Shown: positions 1-6,911 of the stretch, one piece after another | Layout: every line of letters starts with the position of its first letter | Numbering within the stretch: position 1 is the first letter of the stretch | Virus record (IMG/VR): IMGVR_UViG_3300022752_000146 | Location: 1 to 41,159 of that record | DNA: 41,159 bases | Direction: 5' to 3' (one strand) | Source of the DNA: a virus | Notes under the pieces: generated by a model | The model's input: the letters and a program-made list of their open reading frames with translations, nothing else | Told to the model about the DNA's origin: nothing | Databases searched by the model: none | Program-made: the position numbers and the translations under genes

Positions 1-1
1 T

Positions 2-553
2 TGGGGCAGTCCTCCTACAGCTACTTTTGGTGGCAGCTTCGATTGGGGCAGTCCTCCTACAGCTACTTTTGGTGGTAGCTTTGATTGGGGAAGTCCTCCT
101 CCAGCTACTTTTGGTGGCAGTTTTGATTGGGGCAGTCCTCCTACAGCTACTTTTGGTGGCAGCTTCGATTGGGGCAGTCCTCCTACAGCTACTTTTGGTG
201 GTAGCTTTGATTGGGGAAGTCCTCCTCCAGCTACTTTTGGTGGTAGCTTCGATTGGGGCAGTCCTCCTATAGCTACTTTTGGTGGCAGCTTTGATTGGGG
301 CAGTCCTCCTACAGCTACTTTTGGTGGTAGCTTCGATTGGGGCAGTCCTCCTACAGCTACTTTTGGTGGTAGCTTCGATTGGGGAAGTCCTCCTACAGCT
401 ACTTTTGGTGGTAGCTTCGATTGGGGAAGTCCTCCTACAGCTACTTTTGGTGGCAGCTTTACTTGGGGCAGTCCACCAGATGTTGGCGGCAGCTTTACTT
501 GGGGAAGCCCCCCAGAAGTTACTGTTACTTGGGGAAGTCCTCCAACTGTTACG
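2..553 (+). repeat. 42-bp tandem repeat array inside the fibre-like gene
   Basis: Eleven full 42-bp units run from base 2 to 463, followed by degenerate shorter units to about 553. Units differ mostly at synonymous sites (GGC/GGT, TTC/TTT, ACA/CCA), so the peptide repeat is kept while the DNA drifts. The array may extend left of the window. Confidence 0.9.
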
Positions 554-1189
554 GTTGAAGTAGTATGTGGTGGTGGTGGTGGAACGCCAATGTTACCAAG
601 ATCAAAAATGTTGGATGAGAATTTTATAGATGATTTTGATGAATCTATGAAATTAGAAATAGATAATACGGATATAGGCATACCATCAGAAATAAAAGTA
701 GTTGTTCCTAAATTTCCTGAAATAACAGTGAAACATGATATACCAGATTTTATTTCTATAAATTCTCAATTGCCTGATAGGATAGAGCTTTATCAAAGCC
801 AACCTCTTTTACATGCTCATGAAATAAGACTTATTAATGAAAATGTAATTCCTAAAACAATTGAAATAAAAGCAATGGATATACCCAAATCTATAAGCAT
901 AGACTCTGGTAATCTACCTAATTTTATTAGTCTTGTTGTGCCAAAATTCCCAGAGATAAAAGTAGATGCTTCTGGAATACCAGAGGTGATTCAGGTTACA
1001 GGAATACCAGATTCAATTGAAGTGAAGATGCCAAGTGAAATAACGGCAAAATTAGAAATACCAGAAAATTTAGAAATACCGCTAGTTTATAGAGGCGGCC
1101 CTGTGCCTATTCAATTTGATTCTTCAAATTTACTAGGCAATGAAGACAGACCGTGCTTTGCACTTGTTCCTTGTGATCCCAAAAAATGA
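2..1189 (+). CDS. Repeat-rich fibre-like protein, 5'-partial
   Basis: The frame is open from base 2, so the gene starts left of the window; 395 residues are visible. The first part is eleven near-identical 14-residue repeats (WGSPPTATFGGSFD, 42 bp each, Trp codons at 2, 44, 86 and so on to 422). Decaying 12- and 10-residue copies follow from 464 and 500, then a Gly run near 570. The second half carries a looser beta-type repeat with the pattern IP-x-x-I-x-V and VVPKFPEI seen twice. No signal peptide or enzyme motif is visible. Repeats of aromatic, Gly, Ser and Pro residues suit an elongated virion appendage, but that is inference. Reading frames in the +3 phase over the repeats give hydrophobic Leu/Val proteins and are artefacts. 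The stop overlaps the next ATG (ATGA). Confidence 0.75.
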   Translation, partial: WGSPPTATFGGSFDWGSPPTATFGGSFDWGSPPPATFGGSFDWGSPPTATFGGSFDWGSPPTATFGGSFDWGSPPPATFGGSFDWGSPPIATFGGSFDWGSPPTATFGGSFDWGSPPTATFGGSFDWGSPPTATFGGSFDWGSPPTATFGGSFTWGSPPDVGGSFTWGSPPEVTVTWGSPPTVTVEVVCGGGGGTPMLPRSKMLDENFIDDFDESMKLEIDNTDIGIPSEIKVVVPKFPEITVKHDIPDFISINSQLPDRIELYQSQPLLHAHEIRLINENVIPKTIEIKAMDIPKSISIDSGNLPNFISLVVPKFPEIKVDASGIPEVIQVTGIPDSIEVKMPSEITAKLEIPENLEIPLVYRGGPVPIQFDSSNLLGNEDRPCFALVPCDPKK

Positions 1190-2034
1190 GAATTAAAAAA
1201 TTTAAAAAAAATAAATATATTTTATCAAAAGATAATGTTTGGGTTCGTGATTTTTGCTCAAGAGCAGACTGCGTTGATATAAATAATTTTTATTTAAAGG
1301 AGAAAAAAATTTGCTTAGAAAATGAATTTGAAAATTTAAAAAAATCTAAATTAGAAATTCCTCAACTGACATTTTCAAATATGGCCATATGTTCAGATGG
1401 TCTTGATTGGATAGAAAAACAAGAAATTTTAGGCCAAATACCAAACAATGAATTGAGAATTATTGGAGTGAATGGAGCCTTAAGAAATTGGAAAATGGTT
1501 GGAGAAGGTGCAAAAATAAAAAGAACAATGTCTTATTATTTAGCTAATAATCCTTATAATGAATGTGAATCTTATTTGCCCAAAAAACACAACTATTACC
1601 CAGGTTTAATTTCTTCAATAAGAACAAATCCAAAATTTATAGAAGGTTATAAAAATAAAAATGAAATTTATTTTTATAAGCCTCCTGAAGATTTGGATTA
1701 TTCGAGTCCGCCCAACATATTGAATGTTTATTTGGATGATTATAGAAATTCTATATGTGCAGCCATAAGTCTTTCTTATAGATTCAATGTTAAAAATTTA
1801 TTTTTATTCTGTTGCGATGAAGCTTTTAGAGACGAACGTCCAGGAGCAGTTTTAATGGAAAATGGACTGTATCAATACCCGCAACAAATAATGTCCCAAA
1901 ATATAATTGACAAACAATTATATTGGCTGAAGCAGTCTGGGGTAAAAATTTTTGACCATTCTAGTGGTATAAAATATGAAAATGCAGAATATATAAATTC
2001 ACAGGATTTAATTTCTTTTTTTTCAAAGGAGTGA
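1186..2034 (+). CDS. MptE/DUF115-like Rossmann-type protein (tentative)
   Basis: This 282-residue protein starts at an ATG overlapping the previous stop by 4 nt, so it is probably co-translated with the fibre-like gene. A central segment with AICSDGLDW, then RIIGVNGAL-x-x-W near residues 65-105, and a later NLFLFCCDEAFRDERPGA segment resemble the nucleotide-binding core of 6-hydroxymethylpterin pyrophosphokinase MptE-like (DUF115) proteins. In bacteria these are often found beside sugar-transfer genes. The assignment rests on motif feel, not on diagnostic residues. A role in glycan modification would fit the glycosyltransferases at 3660, 14467 and 29810. It could also be an unrelated Rossmann protein. 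Confidence 0.5.
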   Translation: MRIKKFKKNKYILSKDNVWVRDFCSRADCVDINNFYLKEKKICLENEFENLKKSKLEIPQLTFSNMAICSDGLDWIEKQEILGQIPNNELRIIGVNGALRNWKMVGEGAKIKRTMSYYLANNPYNECESYLPKKHNYYPGLISSIRTNPKFIEGYKNKNEIYFYKPPEDLDYSSPPNILNVYLDDYRNSICAAISLSYRFNVKNLFLFCCDEAFRDERPGAVLMENGLYQYPQQIMSQNIIDKQLYWLKQSGVKIFDHSSGIKYENAEYINSQDLISFFSKE

Positions 2035-2044
2035 AAAAATTACT

Positions 2045-2338
2045 ATGTATAATGAAGATAATTTATCAATAGAACACTTTAGAAAGTGGATTAAACAACA
2101 AGAACAATTTGATTCAAAAATAGAGAAAAAATATCCTCTAGGAATACAAGTTGAATCAAAAGTAAATTCTAAAAAATTGTCAAACATAATGACTTTAGAA
2201 AACGGGCAAATGGGAAGAGTCATTAAAGATTTTATGAAAAATGGCGGAAAGATAGCGGAAGTTGATGGAGACAATTTTTTAATAGAAGTTACTATGGGGT
2301 CTTTCTACATCAAAAAAAGCTATGTAAGACGAGCTTGA
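2045..2338 (+). CDS. Hypothetical protein, 97 aa
   Basis: A small soluble protein, charged in its N-terminal half, ending in a beta-rich segment (GGKIAEVDGDNFLIEV) that looks like a small barrel or SH3-type fold. AGGAG lies about 12 nt before the ATG, rather far for a ribosome site. It overlaps the convergent minus-strand gene at its 3' end by 19 bp. No family recognised. Confidence 0.6.
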   Translation: MYNEDNLSIEHFRKWIKQQEQFDSKIEKKYPLGIQVESKVNSKKLSNIMTLENGQMGRVIKDFMKNGGKIAEVDGDNFLIEVTMGSFYIKKSYVRRA

Positions 2339-2703
2339 TCTGATTTTTTTCTTAACATAAGTGATTTTTTATTTAAAAATAATTTTTCATTTACTGTTTG
2401 GTTTTGATCTTGAAGTCTTAAATTAAATTGTTGTATAGGTAAATTTGTATATCCTCTTTTTCGTAGAGATTCTTTTAACTCATTGAAAGAGCTAGCAGAT
2501 TCCATATACATTTCATATTCTAATTTATTTTTTTCAATTTCAAGATAAAGTAAATTTTTTATCTGAAAGGAGAGCTGAAAATCTTCTATATTTTCAGCTT
2601 TTATTTTAATTGGATAAGTTTTACCATCATGTAAAAAATTAGCTATTAATTTAATTCCCTTCTTGTCTCTTCTCGCAAGATATATGAAAATCTGATTTTG
2701 CAT
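2320..2703 (-). CDS. Hypothetical protein, 127 aa
   Basis: The N-terminus (MQNQIFIYLARRDKKGIKLIANF) is beta-like. A helical middle contains YEMYMESASSFNELKESLRKRGYTNLP, and the tail is basic. No catalytic motif or membrane segment is visible. The upstream small frame at 2651-2821 overlaps its start by 53 bp in another phase. I do not recognise the family; it reads like the many small conserved proteins of T4-like viruses. Confidence 0.6.
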   Translation of the reverse strand: MQNQIFIYLARRDKKGIKLIANFLHDGKTYPIKIKAENIEDFQLSFQIKNLLYLEIEKNKLEYEMYMESASSFNELKESLRKRGYTNLPIQQFNLRLQDQNQTVNEKLFLNKKSLMLRKKSDQARLT

Positions 2704-2821
2704 TTAAAATTTCTCTAAAAAATTCTTCTAAAACTATCTTAGTATAAGAATCATAAGAACCAAATTGTTCTAAAAATGATTCTAAAGTCTTATTAATAAT
2801 TATTTCGTCGTTTTCTTTCAT
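2651..2821 (-). CDS. Small hypothetical protein, 56 aa
   Basis: It starts with MKENDEIIINKTLESFLEQF and ends REILNAKSDFHISCEKRQEGN. The sequence is amphipathic and helical, with normal composition for this genome. It lies just upstream of the 127-residue gene and overlaps it by 53 bp in another frame. Its ATG (2821-2819) shares bases with the ATG of the plus-strand gene at 2820. No clear ribosome site is visible, so confidence is moderate. Confidence 0.45.
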   Translation of the reverse strand: MKENDEIIINKTLESFLEQFGSYDSYTKIVLEEFFREILNAKSDFHISCEKRQEGN

Positions 2822-3086
2822 GATTTCTATTTCTGAATACTCTAAGGTTTATAACAAAATATGTGTTTTTTATAGTGGAAAGTTTATTGAAGTTTTAAAA
2901 TCTTTAGTAATTGAAGTCGAAGAAATAAAAAAATTTTATCCAAAAATAGAATTATTCTTAGCTTGTAAAGATGATTTATATTATTTACTAGATAAAAATT
3001 CAAAAATAATAAAAGAATCTGAATTAAAGAAGTTAAAAAATGAATTTTCTTATATTAAAGAAATTAAAAACTTAGAAGAGTTGTAA
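2820..3086 (+). CDS. Hypothetical protein, 88 aa
   Basis: A short Lys/Glu/Ile-rich protein (SKVYNKICVFYSGKFIEVLKSL near the N-terminus, then ELFLACKDDLYYLLDKNSKI). No signal peptide or known motif. There is no ribosome site before the ATG, because the region upstream is the divergent small gene. It ends 21 bp before the next gene, which has its own strong ribosome site. Function unknown. Confidence 0.55.
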   Translation: MISISEYSKVYNKICVFYSGKFIEVLKSLVIEVEEIKKFYPKIELFLACKDDLYYLLDKNSKIIKESELKKLKNEFSYIKEIKNLEEL

Positions 3087-3107
3087 ATATATAATTATGG
3101 AGGGTAT

Positions 3108-3647
3108 ATGAGTTTATTTAAAATAAAATTAGTAAATGCAATGCAGGGACAAATGTCATCAGGACAAAGAAGTGTTTATATAATGGGGCCAAACAAAGTA
3201 AACAGAATATTAAAAGATGGAGATACTTTTAGAGACTGTAACTATTGGAAGCGTTTTGCTTATCCTCAAGTTTCTTTAGAAGAAGCTTTTATAGAAGTTT
3301 TAGAGGATGATGGAATTCAATATTTAGATCACGGAACAAATAATTATCCAAAAGTTTACAACATAACAGCAGAAGAAAATTCAGATTTCCAAGATAATAA
3401 AGCTGATATTCTTGGAGATGCAGGCGGATACGCTTATTTTACGCAAATAACAAATAAAAACGACTCTCAATCAATAAAAATAAGACTAAATGGTTCGACC
3501 GAGGCGGTACTGGATTTACCTGCCGGTCACACACAAACTTTCGATGCGGGAGATGTTTCTATAAGCTCTATAGAAATTAAAAATGAATCTTTAGAACCTG
3601 TTGAAGTTCAAATATTAGTTTCAATTATGGTTACATCAAATAGTTAA
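3108..3647 (+). CDS. Probable virion structural protein, 179 aa
   Basis: GGAGGG lies 5 nt before the ATG. The N-terminal half has a compact segment with YIMGPNKVNRILKDGDTF and a conserved-looking NYWKRFAYPQVSLEEAF. The C-terminal half is beta-rich and looks like a sandwich domain (IKIRLNGSTEAVLDLPAGHT, then VSISSIEIKNESLEPVEVQI). This mix is typical of small head or tail decoration proteins, but I do not recognise a named family. The strong ribosome site groups it with the other virion genes in the window. Confidence 0.6.
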   Translation: MSLFKIKLVNAMQGQMSSGQRSVYIMGPNKVNRILKDGDTFRDCNYWKRFAYPQVSLEEAFIEVLEDDGIQYLDHGTNNYPKVYNITAEENSDFQDNKADILGDAGGYAYFTQITNKNDSQSIKIRLNGSTEAVLDLPAGHTQTFDAGDVSISSIEIKNESLEPVEVQILVSIMVTSNS

Positions 3648-3659
3648 CTATATTAGTTG

Positions 3660-4577
3660 ATGAATAGATTTGGAAAAATAAGCATTGAAAAATTTAATGA
3701 AATTCATAACAAAGTATTAATTAGGGTTGATGACTGTGGTTTGGGCGACATTTTTATAACTAGAATGTTGTTTGAAGACATAAAGAAAATTATGCCTTGT
3801 GCTTCTATTACTTTTGCTTGTCCGAAAAAATATATCGAAGCAGCTTCGGATCATCCTTTTATAGATAATGTTGTTGACTGCAAGGAAATAAAGGAATCTG
3901 ATTTTTTAATTCATTACAATACAACAGGGGTTTGCACTAGTTATGAAATGAGCATTGCTCCCTATTCTGATTTAAATAGGTCGGACATATTGGCAAATTA
4001 CTGTGGTTTTAAATTAAGAAATCACAACATGCATATTAGAATAGATGAGGATCTTGTTGCAGAAGCTAAAAATAAACTAAAAAACAAAAGGCCATGCTAT
4101 GCTTTGTGCCCCATTTCGGCAATTGCTTCTAGAAGTCTTACTATAAATCAAATTGATATAATTAATAAACACATAAAAAAAGAAAACGCTAATTTGATAT
4201 GTTTGCATAATAAAAAAATAAAAGAAATAGAAGATTTAGGAATAGAAATTTGGGACGATCTTTCAATAAAACAATGGATGGCAACAATATATTCAAGTGA
4301 CTATATAATAAGCACTGACACGGCTGGTTTTCACTGTGCCGGTGGTTTAGGCAAGCCTCTTTTGGGAATATTTTCATTTACTGACGGTAAAGTTTATGGA
4401 AAGTATTACAAATTTAATCTTGTTCAAAAACATAGAGATAACGGAGACTGGAATTGCGGGCCTTGTTACAACTGGATCTGTTGTCCTAAATCTCGTCAAG
4501 TTCACAAACCTTGCACTCTTGAGCTCACAGAAAAAGAAATATTAGAGGGTATTAATTTATTGAAAATTAGTATATAA
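3660..4577 (+). CDS. Glycosyltransferase family 9-like protein
   Basis: This 305-residue protein resembles ADP-heptose:LPS heptosyltransferases (GT9, GT-B fold). The N-terminal Rossmann motif is VRVDD-CGLGD-like near residues 21-30, followed by a helix and a FACPKKYIEAASDHPFIDNV strand-turn. The C-terminal nucleotide-sugar part contains SDYIISTDTAGFHCAGGLGK, the GT9 signature for donor binding. A Cys-rich segment near residues 265-285 (CGPCYNWICCPKSR) resembles C-terminal cysteines in some GT9 enzymes. I chose ATG 3660 over the adjacent TTG 3657. No ribosome site is present, and a TATATT box lies 5 nt before the ATG. It may decorate the virion or alter host surface sugars. Confidence 0.8.
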   Translation: MNRFGKISIEKFNEIHNKVLIRVDDCGLGDIFITRMLFEDIKKIMPCASITFACPKKYIEAASDHPFIDNVVDCKEIKESDFLIHYNTTGVCTSYEMSIAPYSDLNRSDILANYCGFKLRNHNMHIRIDEDLVAEAKNKLKNKRPCYALCPISAIASRSLTINQIDIINKHIKKENANLICLHNKKIKEIEDLGIEIWDDLSIKQWMATIYSSDYIISTDTAGFHCAGGLGKPLLGIFSFTDGKVYGKYYKFNLVQKHRDNGDWNCGPCYNWICCPKSRQVHKPCTLELTEKEILEGINLLKISI

Positions 4578-4581
4578 TTAT

Positions 4582-4815
4582 ATGGGAAATTTAATAAAAC
4601 CAGGCGAAATTAAAATTGTTACTAAAAATAATGAGCTTTTAGTAAATATAGCTTTAGAACTTAACATAAAATTAGATGGAAGTGTAACTAATTTAAACTT
4701 GGGTGGCAGTGAAATTTCTGGCATGGTAGCAAAAAAAGAAGATGATAAAGTAGAATGGGCAATACCGGATTTTGCTCCAAGCAATAAACTAAAATTTGGA
4801 AAAGAAAACAAATAA
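4582..4815 (+). CDS. Hypothetical protein, 77 aa
   Basis: A small protein beginning MGNLIKPGEIKIVTKNNELL, with an N-terminal beta pattern and a short acidic segment before IPDFAPSNKLKFGKENK. TATAAT sits 3 nt before the ATG and there is no ribosome site. It directly precedes the actin-like ATPase gene (9 bp gap) and may be co-transcribed. Function unknown. Confidence 0.6.
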   Translation: MGNLIKPGEIKIVTKNNELLVNIALELNIKLDGSVTNLNLGGSEISGMVAKKEDDKVEWAIPDFAPSNKLKFGKENK

Positions 4816-4824
4816 GGAGAAAAA

Positions 4825-5844
4825 ATGAGTGGAATTGGTTTTGACTGCGGAACATATCATCTTGTAAGCGCAAAAAGAAAAGATAAAGAAATAATATTCA
4901 AGAAAGAAGTAAATGCATTTTTAGAAATGCCATTAGATAATAGATTTGTTTTCAACATGATGAAAAACGCAGGCGTCCCACTAATTGAGCAAGAAGATGC
5001 AAATTTAGCTTATGCATTAGGAGAAGCGGCTGTAAATATGGCTTACACCATGAATCAATTAGAACTAAAAAGACCAATGAAAGACGGATGTTTGAATCCA
5101 AAAGAAAAACACGCTCAGCAAATCATGAATGTAATGTGCCATAGCCTAATAGGAGAAATTGACCATCCAGACGAAAAGCTTTATTATTCAGTTCCTGCAA
5201 ATGCAATAAACAAAGAAACTGATGCTGATTATCACTCGAAAATACTTCAAGCTATGTTCAAGGCTTATGAGAGCGAAAAAGGATATAAAGTAGACGCTCA
5301 CCCAATAAACGAAGCTTTAGCATTGGTTTACGCCGAATTGACAGAGAAAAATTGGACTGGAATTGGCATATCATTTGGAGCAGGAATGGTGAATTTGTGT
5401 TATGCAATATATGGCGCTCCTGTTTTTCAATTCTCTTTGGTCAATAGCGGAGATTGGATCGACAAAATGGCTTCAAAAGCTATTGGCGAAGAAACAACAA
5501 CATATGTAAATAAAGAAAAAATGCATGCTGATCTAACTTTGGAGAATCCAGATACTTTAGTCCAAAGAGCAATCAAATCTCAATATGAAATCATGATTCA
5601 TCATACAGTACAGGGGATTAAGAAAGGAATTGAAGAGGCTGGAAATAAAGCCAGATCAGAAAGCCCAGTAGATATTATAGTGGCTGGTGGTACTAGTATG
5701 CCGAAAGGATTTGACACCTTATTTGCTAAAATTTTAGAACAAGCAAAATTATCAACATTGAAAGTAGGAAATGTAATTAGACCTAAAGATCCTTTGTATT
5801 CAGTTGCAAAAGGATGTTTGATAGCAGCGGAAAATGCAAACTAA
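4825..5844 (+). CDS. Actin/Hsp70-superfamily ATPase (ParM/MreB-like)
   Basis: 339 residues with the full set of actin-fold nucleotide motifs. Phosphate-1 is GFDCGT near residues 5-9. A connect-1-like INEALALVYAE lies near 165. Phosphate-2 is GIGISFGAGMVN near 180. The adenosine loop is IIVAGGTSMPKG near 290, followed by a final SVAKGCLIAA helix. The length fits ParM, MreB and MamK filaments rather than full Hsp70, and there is no substrate domain. AGGAG lies 5 nt before the ATG. In other viruses such filaments position or segregate DNA or organise infected cells; that role here is inference. The following 72-residue gene may be its partner. A non-polymerising sugar-kinase-like ATPase is less likely. 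Confidence 0.8.
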   Translation: MSGIGFDCGTYHLVSAKRKDKEIIFKKEVNAFLEMPLDNRFVFNMMKNAGVPLIEQEDANLAYALGEAAVNMAYTMNQLELKRPMKDGCLNPKEKHAQQIMNVMCHSLIGEIDHPDEKLYYSVPANAINKETDADYHSKILQAMFKAYESEKGYKVDAHPINEALALVYAELTEKNWTGIGISFGAGMVNLCYAIYGAPVFQFSLVNSGDWIDKMASKAIGEETTTYVNKEKMHADLTLENPDTLVQRAIKSQYEIMIHHTVQGIKKGIEEAGNKARSESPVDIIVAGGTSMPKGFDTLFAKILEQAKLSTLKVGNVIRPKDPLYSVAKGCLIAAENAN

Positions 5845-5861
5845 AGAAAGAAAGGAAAGAA

Positions 5862-6080
5862 ATGAAAAAAACAGTAAGTGATTTGGGAGCAGGAGCTTAT
5901 TTGCTCATGCACGGATATAAGGTAGTTGGAAGAAAAGGAAAAGAATTCATATTCGAAGTGGGAGAATCTGAAGATTTGGATTTTGAACAAAGAAAGTTAG
6001 AATATTTATCTAGTGAATTTCACAGATTCGATTCTTACATAATGTCATTAAAAAAGATTAGTGAATACTCCCCTAGATAA
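5862..6080 (+). CDS. Small protein downstream of actin-like ATPase (DUF5659-like)
   Basis: 72 residues. AGGA lies 5 nt before ATG 5862, which decides this start over an in-frame ATG inside the preceding gene. The pattern DLGAGAYLLMHGYKVVGRKG, then KEFIFEV and a helical DFEQRKLEYLSSEF segment, resembles the short DUF5659 fold (AAYLLxKGxxLxG, then a beta hairpin and helix). It lies 17 bp after the actin-like gene, the usual place for an adaptor or regulator of a polymerising ATPase. A functional link is inferred only from position. Confidence 0.6.
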   Translation: MKKTVSDLGAGAYLLMHGYKVVGRKGKEFIFEVGESEDLDFEQRKLEYLSSEFHRFDSYIMSLKKISEYSPR

Positions 6081-6084
6081 ATTT

Positions 6085-6900
6085 ATGAATAAATTCGAAT
6101 TATTTAAAAATTTCAATCTAGAATTAATAGAATTAATTAAAAGCCTCGAAAAAGATTTATTGAGCGTTCATAATAAGGCTAAAACGTCTCAAAATAATCA
6201 AGGGGCACAAGTAGACCCTAAAAATAATAAAAGCCCTCTGTGGCGATTTGGGAGGTTTATAGGGTCTGTTGGACAAAATAAAACAGAGAATATAATTTAT
6301 TTATATAAAAATAGAAAAAACAGCCTATTAAATTATAATAAATTTCAGGAAAGATTTGAACAAATAATTTCTGAAATTAAAAATAATATTATTTTAGAAA
6401 ATACAGATCAAGAGATACCAGAAATAATAAGCAAATTTAAATTAAATTTAAATTCAATAATAGCAAAATATGCGGCAGAACTTCAATCAGATTGGGAAGA
6501 CGAAAGAGAAGATCAAATTAAATCTTCTGGTCACGAGGATAGATCAGACGATGAAATAGAAAGATTGCATACAACAGGTGGTGCTCCTAGTCCAGAAGAA
6601 AGTTCAATAAGTGGAAAAAGAACAATTCCTATAGATTCTGGTGATGGCAGTAGCATTATTCAAGAGTTTTCTAAATTAGATTCTGAAACAAAGGTGGATA
6701 TTCTAATTAAAGCTATTTTATTTCATTATCATAAAGAAAACCCGCCTTCGGACATATCAATTCCTCCTTTGTCTATACTTTTGGCGAAAAGTAAAGAATT
6801 TGAGAGGGCTGGAGGGGTTATGTCTTCTATTGTTGATTCTTTATCAGAAAAAGAATACGAAGATTATGAAAACAAACTAAAAACTTTGTTTCCTAGTTGA
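6085..6900 (+). CDS. Hypothetical protein, 271 aa
   Basis: A hydrophilic protein with an N-terminal helical region, a disordered acidic middle (SDWEDEREDQ to GGAPSPEESS, residues about 140-180) and a C-terminal globular part with KVDILIKAILFHYHKENPP. ATG 6085 lies 4 nt after the previous stop. A GTG at 6061 in the same frame is an alternative that would add 8 residues. No family recognised. It ends just before the convergent large gene, with 11 bp between stop codons. Confidence 0.6.
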   Translation: MNKFELFKNFNLELIELIKSLEKDLLSVHNKAKTSQNNQGAQVDPKNNKSPLWRFGRFIGSVGQNKTENIIYLYKNRKNSLLNYNKFQERFEQIISEIKNNIILENTDQEIPEIISKFKLNLNSIIAKYAAELQSDWEDEREDQIKSSGHEDRSDDEIERLHTTGGAPSPEESSISGKRTIPIDSGDGSSIIQEFSKLDSETKVDILIKAILFHYHKENPPSDISIPPLSILLAKSKEFERAGGVMSSIVDSLSEKEYEDYENKLKTLFPS

Positions 6901-6911
6901 TAATCATTTAT

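Noticed and set aside
2-553. CRISPR array
   Set aside because: Units are contiguous with no spacers, are 42 bp in coding phase and differ at synonymous sites. This is a protein repeat.
27-563. Two plus-strand reading frames rich in Leu and Val over the 42-bp repeats
   Set aside because: They lie in phase 3 of the tandem repeats, whereas the continuous frame from base 2 runs through the array and on to the stop at 1189. The hydrophobic repeats are a by-product of the array.
2023-2274. Minus-strand frame opposite the 97-residue gene
   Set aside because: It lies wholly opposite a better-supported plus-strand gene and has Phe/Ser/Pro-rich composition typical of an antisense shadow.
5814-5861. 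N-terminal extension of the small gene after the actin-like ATPase
   Set aside because: The extension lies inside the ATPase gene; ATG 5862 has its own ribosome site.
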